Position numbers and translations under genes: made by a program. The notes below the pieces were generated by a model. The model had not been told where the DNA came from. It did not search any database and saw nothing but the letters and a program-made list of their open reading frames with translations. From Candidatus Hydrogenedentota bacterium (GTDB taxonomy: Bacteria > Hydrogenedentota > Hydrogenedentia > Hydrogenedentiales > GCA-2746185): a stretch of 6,625 nt of DNA. The stretch is taken from assembly GCA_012965445.1 (NCBI GenBank), contig DTSJ01000464.1:1-6625 (forward strand), in the 5' to 3' direction. Position 1 is the first letter of the stretch; every line of letters begins with the position of its first letter. Below, piece after piece: positions 1 to 5,462 of the stretch.

Positions 1-2
1 TT

Positions 3-599
3 GCGATCGGTTTCGGGGCGATCTACTTTTTAAAGCAACTCAGAGAGGAATTCACCGACGACGTGGCGATGGAACTCCCGGTCGTAGAAGTCGAAGATTC
101 CGAACGCGACGCAATTATCGATCGATTCGATACCTGGTCCGAAGCGATGGAAGACGACGATGGCGACAGAACCACACTTACATTGACTGAACACGACATC
201 AATGTACTCATTCAACATCACGAAGACATGGAAGCGATGAGTGATATCGTATACATTACCATCAACGATTCGATCATCACCGGCCAGGTCAGCGTACCGC
301 TCGACGAAATCCCCGGTTTCTCAGGTCGATATTTCAACGGAATCGCAGACTTCGAGATCGAACTCGAAAATGGGAGACTGTCCCTCTACGCAACCGCAGC
401 GAACGTAAATGGCGAAGCCGTCCCCGACGAAGCAATGCAGGAAATCAGGAACACCAATCTCGCTCAAGACTTGGACAACAACCCCGAAACACAAGAACTC
501 ATCGAAAAGATCGAGTCAATCGAAGTAAAAGATGGGATCGTGACGATTGTACCATCCGGCGTGGCAAACTCTGACGAAGAGGAAAGCGAAGCGGCATAG
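3..599 (+). CDS. Membrane-anchored protein of unknown function, 5' end missing
   Basis: The reading frame is open to the left edge, so this is the C-terminal 198 residues of a longer protein. A GTG at 63 or ATG at 69 could be taken as a start, but the upstream codons encode a hydrophobic run (AIGFGAIYFL) followed by KQLREE. That looks like the end of a transmembrane helix or signal anchor, so the true start probably lies outside the window. After it comes a very acidic linker (visible residues about 20-56), then a domain opening with LTLTEHDINVLI (59-70), alternating beta-strand segments and a helix, and an acidic tail (DEEESEAA). The 'L-T-E-x-D-I-N-x-L-I' opening is reminiscent of extracytoplasmic YpmS/DUF2140-like domains, but I cannot confirm membership. 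The gene converges on the phosphatase gene with an 11-bp gap. The family is not recognised; the coding call is firm and the function unknown. Confidence 0.8.
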   Translation, partial: AIGFGAIYFLKQLREEFTDDVAMELPVVEVEDSERDAIIDRFDTWSEAMEDDDGDRTTLTLTEHDINVLIQHHEDMEAMSDIVYITINDSIITGQVSVPLDEIPGFSGRYFNGIADFEIELENGRLSLYATAANVNGEAVPDEAMQEIRNTNLAQDLDNNPETQELIEKIESIEVKDGIVTIVPSGVANSDEEESEAA

Positions 600-610
600 T
601 CACAAAAGAC

Positions 611-1519
611 CTATCCAAACAGCCGCTTAATCCGATTCACAATACCGTCCGCAGCCGGAGCAGGCCTCTCTTCGCACCCAACCTGAATCTTCTTCTTCTC
701 AGGAGTCTCCGTCACCTGGAGCAATCCAGCCGTCACGTTATCGGTACCCCCCGCATCAAGTGCCTTTCCAACAAGCAATCTACCCGCCCCATGAAGCGTA
801 TCAGCCTGCATAGCCACAAGTATCTCAGGATCATCAATCATACCGCACAACCCGTCAGAACAAACCAGCAGCATGTCACCCTGCTCCAAAGTCAACGAAA
901 ACAGATCGACCTCCACATCCTCCTTGATGCCGATTGCACGCGTAATCAAATTGCGAAGCGAATGACTCTTCGCTTCTTCCTCAGTAATGATCCCAGCCTT
1001 CAACTGCTCCCATACCAGAGAATGATCGTCCGTGATTTGCACCAGGCCATCAGAATCCCGAAAAAGATAAACGCGGCTGTCACCGACCTGACCAATATAA
1101 GCGCTCGAACCATGAAACACTACAGCCGACATCGTCGTACCCATCCCCTGCAGCTCTAGGTCAGCTTCGGACTCATCAAAAACCCGCTTGTTGGCTTCCT
1201 CAACGGCAGTTTCTAGCGCCACCGGTATCGAATCCCCCTCGTTATTGAAATAGCGATCCGCCAAAACCGTTAATGCCAGGTGGCTAGCATGTTCCCCGGC
1301 ACTCGCGCCGCCCATACCATCCGCAACGGCCAACAATATACCACGACTACCACGCAAAGATTTATCATCCGGAACACACAGCAAGCAGGAATCCTCATTG
1401 TGTTCCCGTTTACGCCCGACATCGGAGATTAACTGAATGCTGTACGACGCATCGCCCCAGTCCTGCTCGTAATTCCCGCCATGCTCGGGTCCACGGTAAA
1501 TTGTCGAAATATCAGTCAT
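611..1519 (-). CDS. PP2C-family (Stp1/PrpC-like) Ser/Thr protein phosphatase
   Basis: Predicted cytosolic metal-dependent phosphatase that removes phosphate from Ser/Thr residues, usually opposing Hanks-type kinases. Counting from the ATG at 1519 (302 aa), the bacterial PP2C motifs appear in order: SDVGRKREHNEDS (32-44), VADGMGG (65-71), GMGTT (125-129), GDSRVYLFR (146-154), DDHSLV (164-169), ITRAIG (192-197), CSDGL (220-224) and GGTDN (257-261). Predicted metal ligands Asp43, Asp67, Asp222 and Asp260 are all present, so it should be active. About 28 residues precede the catalytic core, and a short basic tail ending IVNRIKRLFG follows it; there is no membrane helix or FHA domain. The frame extends 15 codons upstream to a TTG at 1564, but that codon has no Shine-Dalgarno sequence. 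The ATG at 1519 has only a weak GGA upstream, so the start is less certain than the function. No kinase gene is adjacent in the window, so its partner is unknown. Confidence 0.93.
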   Translation of the reverse strand: MTDISTIYRGPEHGGNYEQDWGDASYSIQLISDVGRKREHNEDSCLLCVPDDKSLRGSRGILLAVADGMGGASAGEHASHLALTVLADRYFNNEGDSIPVALETAVEEANKRVFDESEADLELQGMGTTMSAVVFHGSSAYIGQVGDSRVYLFRDSDGLVQITDDHSLVWEQLKAGIITEEEAKSHSLRNLITRAIGIKEDVEVDLFSLTLEQGDMLLVCSDGLCGMIDDPEILVAMQADTLHGAGRLLVGKALDAGGTDNVTAGLLQVTETPEKKKIQVGCEERPAPAADGIVNRIKRLFG

Positions 1520-1563
1520 GTATTCGTGATCCGAGACACTGTTAAACGATGACCCGTCATGCA

Positions 1564-1569
1564 ATCATA
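1564..1569 (-). promoter_or_regulatory. Possible -10 element for the phosphatase gene
   Basis: On the minus strand this reads TATGAT, a five-of-six match to the sigma70 -10 consensus. It lies in an AT-rich stretch 44 bp upstream of the ATG at 1519. No good -35 hexamer sits at the normal spacing. If the element is used, transcription would start near 1557, which would exclude the TTG at 1564 as a translation start. This is a weak call based on one hexamer. Confidence 0.2.
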
Positions 1570-1640
1570 AATTTGAATATGGAAACAAGAGTGAATTTAG
1601 TGTGATCTTTTAAAACCATACCCATAATATGGCGTCCGAT

Positions 1641-1650
1641 GCAAATTTGC
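1641..1650. promoter_or_regulatory. Perfect 10-bp palindrome GCAAATTTGC
   Basis: GCAAATTTGC is identical to its reverse complement. It lies in the 174-bp non-coding gap between the end of the SMP-30-like gene and the start of the phosphatase gene, both on the minus strand, about 120 bp upstream of the phosphatase ATG. Position and symmetry fit a dimeric regulator site, but a single AT-rich 10-mer can arise by chance. I see no other copy in the window. Apart from this, the possible -10 element and the small dyad at 1675-1695, I see nothing in this gap. Confidence 0.25.
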
Positions 1651-1674
1651 GATTCCATACTCTATATTCACCCC

Positions 1675-1695
1675 GATTCCTCCGAACCGGGAATC
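1675..1695 (-). repeat. Inverted repeat at the 3' end of the SMP-30-like gene
   Basis: Arms GATTCC (1675-1680) and GGAATC (1690-1695) are exact reverse complements around a 9-nt loop. The right arm overlaps the TGA stop of the SMP-30-like gene (1694-1696). In the minus-strand transcript it could fold as a 6-bp stem. It is followed by GGGGTGAATA rather than a U-run, so it is not a standard intrinsic terminator. It might stabilise the 3' end or contribute to factor-dependent termination, or it may be chance. Confidence 0.3.
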
Positions 1696-2542
1696 ACCGC
1701 CCCGATACAATGGTCCGAATTCGAAATACCTTTTCACGCGCAGTCACAAGCAAGGTCGTCTTTCCTGTACCTCCAAAAGCGCAGTTCGTAGGCATCATGG
1801 ATATCTTGATCGACTCAAGCTCGGCCCCTTCGTCCGAAAAAATAACGATTCCCTGAGACGACGTGCACCAGATATTTCCCGCTGAGTCCACAGCAAGCCC
1901 ATCTGGAAAACTGACCTTGCACAACTTCGTCCCCTCAGACGCTGAACCGTCCGCAGCTACCTGATAAGACCAGATCCCACCGCCCGAAGTATCGCTCACA
2001 TACAACGTCTTCTCATCCGGGGAGAATCCGATTCCATTCGGATACTTCATCTTGTCCGTAACAAGCCTGAGTTCACCGGTCTCTGGCCGCAACGCGTATA
2101 CCCCGGCATATCCCAGCCCAGCTCCAGATCTGTCGCGGCCCGCTTTCGGATCAGTAAAAAATATCATACCGTCCGAACGCACGACCAGATCATTCGTACC
2201 ATTCAAGGTCTTACCCTCAAACTCACTCGCAAGCACAGTCACTATTCCGTTTCGCTCCAACCGGACAATACTGTGAGTTCCAGACTGGCAGGCCACCACA
2301 CGACCCTCTTTGTCCAATGCAAGACCATTGATATTCTTCGAAGGCTTCAAATGTCGCTCGCCGTTGGAATCATATATCGTATCTGCGCGAACATCACTGA
2401 AAATCCATTTTTCCTCCTCCGTCAGCCACAGAGGTCCCTCTGTAAAAACATAACCGTCAGCGACCTCTTCGATTTCACCCGTCGTGAGAGATTCCGCCCC
2501 CAATACCATCCCCGCAGCCGCAATCAACACAAACGAAAACAT
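1694..2542 (-). CDS. SMP-30/gluconolactonase/LRE-like six-bladed beta-propeller protein, probably exported
   Basis: 282-residue protein of the SMP-30/gluconolaconase-like region (SGL) family, whose members typically hydrolyse sugar lactones such as gluconolactone using one bound divalent metal. Family landmarks are visible: TEGPLW (34-39) with the metal-ligand Glu35, NGTNDLVVRSDG (114-125) followed by FFTDP (128-132), YPNGIGFSPD (167-176) with predicted ligand Asn169, and FPDGLAVD (212-219) with Asp214 as the predicted metal ligand and catalytic base. Length is normal for the family plus a leader. The N-terminus (MFSFVLIAAAGMVLGAES) is hydrophobic and ends in a plausible signal-peptidase site near residue 16, but it lacks the usual Lys/Arg before the core. 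The ATG at 2542 is supported by AGGAG (2549-2553) six nucleotides upstream and by an in-frame stop shortly before it. The actual substrate cannot be read from the sequence; other SGL lactonases or non-enzymatic propellers remain possible. Confidence 0.9.
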   Translation of the reverse strand: MFSFVLIAAAGMVLGAESLTTGEIEEVADGYVFTEGPLWLTEEEKWIFSDVRADTIYDSNGERHLKPSKNINGLALDKEGRVVACQSGTHSIVRLERNGIVTVLASEFEGKTLNGTNDLVVRSDGMIFFTDPKAGRDRSGAGLGYAGVYALRPETGELRLVTDKMKYPNGIGFSPDEKTLYVSDTSGGGIWSYQVAADGSASEGTKLCKVSFPDGLAVDSAGNIWCTSSQGIVIFSDEGAELESIKISMMPTNCAFGGTGKTTLLVTAREKVFRIRTIVSGR

Positions 2543-2548
2543 AGCCCT

Positions 2549-2553
2549 CTCCT
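2549..2553 (-). promoter_or_regulatory. Shine-Dalgarno site of the SMP-30-like gene
   Basis: The minus strand reads AGGAG, followed by AGGGCT and then the ATG at 2542. This is a near-ideal ribosome binding site with 6-nt spacing, and it fixes the start that carries the hydrophobic leader. Confidence 0.75.
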
Positions 2554-2563
2554 CTTCTCCAAC

Positions 2564-2593
2564 AATCTACACTCTTCTACGCTCTCGATCCAA
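2564..2593 (-). promoter_or_regulatory. Possible sigma70-type promoter of the SMP-30-like gene
   Basis: On the minus strand a TTGGAT (2588-2593) is separated by 18 bp from TAGATT (2564-2569). These are acceptable but not strong matches to TTGACA and TATAAT. Transcription would begin near 2557, giving a short leader that still contains the Shine-Dalgarno site. The proposed -35 hexamer directly abuts the 15-bp dyad at 2594-2608. Based on hexamer matching only; sigma-factor preferences of the host are unknown. Confidence 0.3.
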
Positions 2594-2608
2594 TCGTAAC
2601 AGTTACGA
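2594..2608. promoter_or_regulatory. Perfect 15-bp dyad, candidate operator in the divergent promoter region
   Basis: TCGTAACAGTTACGA consists of two exact 7-bp inverted arms (TCGTAAC and GTTACGA) around a single A. It lies between the divergently transcribed SMP-30-like gene and the acyltransferase-hydrolase fusion gene. It touches the proposed -35 of the former and sits 45 bp upstream of the proposed -10 of the latter. Symmetry, size and position suit a dimeric transcription factor that could control both genes. No regulator gene is in the window, so the binding protein is unknown. Confidence 0.45.
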
Positions 2609-2609
2609 A

Positions 2610-2624
2610 AGGGGCAATACCCCT
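2610..2624 (+). repeat. Short G4/C4 hairpin next to the dyad
   Basis: AGGGG (2610-2614) and CCCCT (2620-2624) form a 5-bp inverted repeat around the loop CAATA. It starts one base after the 15-bp dyad and ends just before the proposed -35 of the fusion gene. It could be a second protein-binding half-site pair. If a transcript crosses it, it could form a small RNA hairpin. No U-run follows on either strand, so it is not a terminator. Confidence 0.3.
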
Positions 2625-2631
2625 GGACCCG

Positions 2632-2659
2632 TTCATTTTCATCAAATATCGTGTATACT
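2632..2659 (+). promoter_or_regulatory. Probable promoter of the acyltransferase-hydrolase gene
   Basis: TATACT (2654-2659) is a good -10 hexamer. A weak -35-like TTCATT (2632-2637) lies 16 bp upstream. Predicted initiation near 2666 gives a leader of about 25 nt that contains AAGG (2680-2683) seven nucleotides before the ATG at 2691. The poor -35 would fit a promoter that depends on an activator, and the neighbouring dyad is a candidate site for one. Confidence 0.45.
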
Positions 2660-2690
2660 TTATGCACAATTCTAGTCCGAAGGTACAACA

Positions 2691-4949
2691 ATGTCGTCAT
2701 TCGCATTCACAACTTCAAAATGGGTCATCGGGATGGCCTCAAAACTTCTCAAGTCCGATGTCCGCATGCACAATATCGACTTAATCAAAGACGATATGGC
2801 CATCATATACGCGGTGAACCACTTTACCCGGCTCGAAACACTACTGCTCCCGTACCTCCTCAACAAACACACCGGAAAAGAAATCTGGTCGCTCGCCGCT
2901 GGAGACCTCTTCGTCGGACGCGTAGGAAACTACCTCCGAAAAATGGGTGCAGTCTCGACAAAAGACCCGGACCGCGACAAACTCATCGTCCACTCATTAC
3001 TGAGCGGCGAGCATCCCTGGATTATTTTTCCCGAAGGACAAATGATCAAGGACAAAAAAGTTCTCGACCCCGACGGAATGTTCAGCGTGTACAACCGCGA
3101 TAAAAGGCGACCGCCGCACAAAGGCATTGCAAACCTCGCCTTGAGAGCCGAATTCTATCGCTACAAACTCGAATGTATCTACAACAGTCCCGACCAAAAA
3201 GAACTCGATGAAACAAAAAATATGTTTGGCATTGAGTCAGACGAAGAAATCGAAACCATCCTTCAGAAACGCACCGTCATCGTACCCGTAAATATCACCT
3301 ACTACCCCATTCGCGCAAGAAACAATGCAATCCTCAGAATGGCATCCGCATTCGCAAAAGATCTCAGTCCAAGGGCAATCGAAGAACTGTCTGTCGAAGG
3401 CACACTCCTCTCCGATGACACAGATATCGACATCACACTCGGAAAACCTATCGAAGTACATCGATATCTCCACGAACCGAACTATGCCGAACTGATGGCC
3501 TGCGGGGACGACCTGCGAAAACTCGAATCCGACCCAAAATCTCTCTTCAACGATGCCGCCGATAAACTAATGCCCAGATATATGGACGAAATATACACTC
3601 TCACCCGCATCAACTATGACCATATTTTCGCAACACTCATACGCTACCAGGGCAATCGATCATTCACAGAACGCCGATACCGCAATCGAATCTTCCTCTG
3701 CATCCACGCACTGATGCAAAAAGGCAACTACAAACTGCACAACCTCCTGGAAGAATCCTACAAAGCCATCATATATGAAGACCCCAGCCCCAAATTCCGC
3801 GAATTCATAGAACTCAGTATCCGCGAAGGCGTAATCAAGCAAGATGGAGACTCCTTCAGGCGCGACTTCGGCAAGCAGCGCGGCAAAGAAGATTTTCATC
3901 GAATTCGCGCTATCGAGACCACACACGTGATCGCAAACGAAGCTGAACCCGTCGAAGGGTTCTCAGATCTCGTTAAAGGTATCGCACAGACAAGCAGAAG
4001 AGACCTGTCCCTCACCATCCGATCCATATTCCTCGAAGAAGACCACAGACTATTCGAACAAGACTACCTCGAATATCGCTCACCAGAAAGCAAACACATG
4101 GATGTCGGGCGTCCCTTCCTTCTCATACCCCAACACTTCAAAGCGGGTATCGTCCTCGTACACGGATACATGGCCGCCCCAAAAGAAGTCCGCACACTCG
4201 CCAACTTCCTCTACGACGCAGGATATCTCGTATACGGAGTCAGACTAGCCGGACACGGCACCGCTCCCGAAGACCTCGCCCAGACCACGTGGCAGCAATG
4301 GTACGAATCCGTAAACCGCGGCTACGTCGTTACGAAATCCTACACCGACAATATCATCATGGGTGGATTCTCAACCGGAGGTGGTCTCGCGCTCATGGCT
4401 ACCGGACTCAAGAAAGACAAAATCAAGGCCGTCTTCTCAATCAACGCACCAATGAAGCTCAAACAGTTTACAGCACGCCTCGCCCCCTCAGTCGCAAGTA
4501 TCAATGCCCTCCTCAAAAAAATAAAAGGCTCCCCCACTGGATGGGAGTTCGTCGCAAACTCTCCAGAAAACAAAGATATCAACTACCAGCGCAACCCCTT
4601 GAGCGGTGTTCGCGAACTCAGCAAAACAATGGACGCCCTCGAAGAACACCTCCCAAATATCGTCGCACCCACACTCATTATACAAGGCGCCAACGACCCC
4701 GTCGTCGACCCCACCAGCGGCATGGACATATTCAGCCAGATCGGAACTCCGTTGAAAGAACTGATCTATCTCGAACGTCCGAACCACGGCATCATCAACG
4801 GCGCTCAATCAGAGGACGTGTTCGACCGCGTACTCCAATTTCTGAACTGGGCCAAACAGCAGGAAATGGAATGCGCCCCGCGGGAACTGGACGAAGAAAT
4901 TCGCGTCGCAAACATGCTTCAGGACCGTGAGGCTGCCGATAGCGCCTAG
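2691..4949 (+). CDS. Bifunctional acyltransferase (PlsC/PlsB-like) fused to alpha/beta hydrolase
   Basis: 752-residue two-enzyme protein. The N-terminal module (about 1-300) has the glycerolipid acyltransferase blocks: NHFTRLET (43-50), IIFPEGQMIKD (111-121) and IVPVNITYYP (197-206). It should transfer an acyl chain to a glycerophospholipid-type acceptor at the inner membrane. The first block is H44-x4-E49, whereas the classical family has H-x4-D. A middle region (about 300-480) is helical and of unknown function. The C-terminal module (about 484-722) resembles Est30-type carboxylesterases and monoacylglycerol lipases: oxyanion segment HGYMAAP (491-497), nucleophile elbow GFSTG (559-563, Ser561), Asp669 in GANDP and His699 in PNHG, a complete triad. 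The ATG at 2691 is fixed by AAGG seven bases upstream and an in-frame TAG at 2673. The gene ends in a CTAG shared with the opposite gene. Role inferred: acyl exchange or lipid remodelling; substrates are unknown. Confidence 0.9.
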   Translation: MSSFAFTTSKWVIGMASKLLKSDVRMHNIDLIKDDMAIIYAVNHFTRLETLLLPYLLNKHTGKEIWSLAAGDLFVGRVGNYLRKMGAVSTKDPDRDKLIVHSLLSGEHPWIIFPEGQMIKDKKVLDPDGMFSVYNRDKRRPPHKGIANLALRAEFYRYKLECIYNSPDQKELDETKNMFGIESDEEIETILQKRTVIVPVNITYYPIRARNNAILRMASAFAKDLSPRAIEELSVEGTLLSDDTDIDITLGKPIEVHRYLHEPNYAELMACGDDLRKLESDPKSLFNDAADKLMPRYMDEIYTLTRINYDHIFATLIRYQGNRSFTERRYRNRIFLCIHALMQKGNYKLHNLLEESYKAIIYEDPSPKFREFIELSIREGVIKQDGDSFRRDFGKQRGKEDFHRIRAIETTHVIANEAEPVEGFSDLVKGIAQTSRRDLSLTIRSIFLEEDHRLFEQDYLEYRSPESKHMDVGRPFLLIPQHFKAGIVLVHGYMAAPKEVRTLANFLYDAGYLVYGVRLAGHGTAPEDLAQTTWQQWYESVNRGYVVTKSYTDNIIMGGFSTGGGLALMATGLKKDKIKAVFSINAPMKLKQFTARLAPSVASINALLKKIKGSPTGWEFVANSPENKDINYQRNPLSGVRELSKTMDALEEHLPNIVAPTLIIQGANDPVVDPTSGMDIFSQIGTPLKELIYLERPNHGIINGAQSEDVFDRVLQFLNWAKQQEMECAPRELDEEIRVANMLQDREAADSA

Positions 4950-5407
4950 AGCACCGCGACCGGCAGAGTCTTCATCACACCAGCGATCCCCACGATAACA
5001 GTCACCGACAACACAAGCAGCACCCAAAGAATATTCTTGTCCCGAATCCCCTCAGACCATTTCATCGTCGAGGTCAGCACAATATACAATGCGAAAACAA
5101 ACAGAGCCAGCAGAAACTTCAATCCGAAGAGCGCATGATAAAGACCCTGATCCTCATGCAGTTTACTCGTCACCGTCATATAAGTATACATCCCGCTAGC
5201 CAAAAAAAGAATGATCGGGGGATGCAGTAAAAGCTTCCACTTCTTCATCAAAGCCAACCGAAAAGCATCCGGCATCCCATCCTCAAAAGCCTGTTTCGAC
5301 GCCGGCAACACCGCAAATCGATAGAACAAAATACTGCCCACCACCACCACCGCGCAGAAGATATGAATCCAACGCATCACCAACGGCAACATCATTTCAT
5401 AAGTCAT
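4946..5407 (-). CDS. Four-helix integral membrane protein, CopD-like
   Basis: 153-residue protein with four predicted membrane helices at about residues 11-35, 57-78, 92-112 and 126-145. His15 lies at the start of helix 1 (MRWIHIFCAVVVVG, then FYRFAVLP) and His62 in LLHPP at the start of helix 2. This arrangement is typical of small CopD-related membrane proteins, in which such histidines are suspected copper or haem ligands; other His residues (84, 91) lie in or near the loop before helix 3. The ATG at 5407 has GAGG seven nucleotides upstream. It follows the AsmA/YdbH-like gene by 55 bp on the same strand, so co-transcription is likely. Its TAG stop overlaps the stop of the convergent fusion gene by 4 bp. 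The family assignment comes from motif and topology only. A role in metal handling, respiration or envelope maintenance is unproven. Confidence 0.8.
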   Translation of the reverse strand: MTYEMMLPLVMRWIHIFCAVVVVGSILFYRFAVLPASKQAFEDGMPDAFRLALMKKWKLLLHPPIILFLASGMYTYMTVTSKLHEDQGLYHALFGLKFLLALFVFALYIVLTSTMKWSEGIRDKNILWVLLVLSVTVIVGIAGVMKTLPVAVL

Positions 5408-5462
5408 CAGAAATCCTCACTAAAATCAAACGATACCTGAGCCACCACTATACCAGAGCTGA

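Noticed and set aside
63..599. Complete gene starting at the GTG at 63
   Set aside because: The frame is open upstream to the window edge and encodes a hydrophobic segment consistent with a membrane anchor, so the gene is most likely truncated by the window.
791..1159. 122-codon plus-strand frame opposite the phosphatase
   Set aside because: It is antisense to conserved PP2C motifs and its protein is low in acidic residues and domain-free, as expected of a complementary-strand shadow.
1675..1695. Intrinsic terminator after the SMP-30-like gene
   Set aside because: The stem is only 6 bp with a 9-nt loop and is followed by GGGGTGAATA rather than a U-run, so it is kept only as an inverted repeat.
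1629..1856. 75-codon plus-strand frame covering the phosphatase/SMP-30 gap
   Set aside because: Most of it is antisense to the SMP-30-like C-terminus. No ribosome binding site or recognisable domain is visible.
2651..3103. 150-codon open frame overlapping the start of the fusion gene
   Set aside because: Arg/Pro-rich, no domain, and out of frame with clear acyltransferase motifs. It begins inside the proposed promoter region without a ribosome binding site.
4289..4930. 213-codon open frame on the plus strand inside the fusion gene
   Set aside because: It is extremely rich in Arg, Pro and Gln with no recognisable domain, and it lies wholly inside the alpha/beta hydrolase coding region, whose motifs are intact in the other frame. 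It is a shadow frame.
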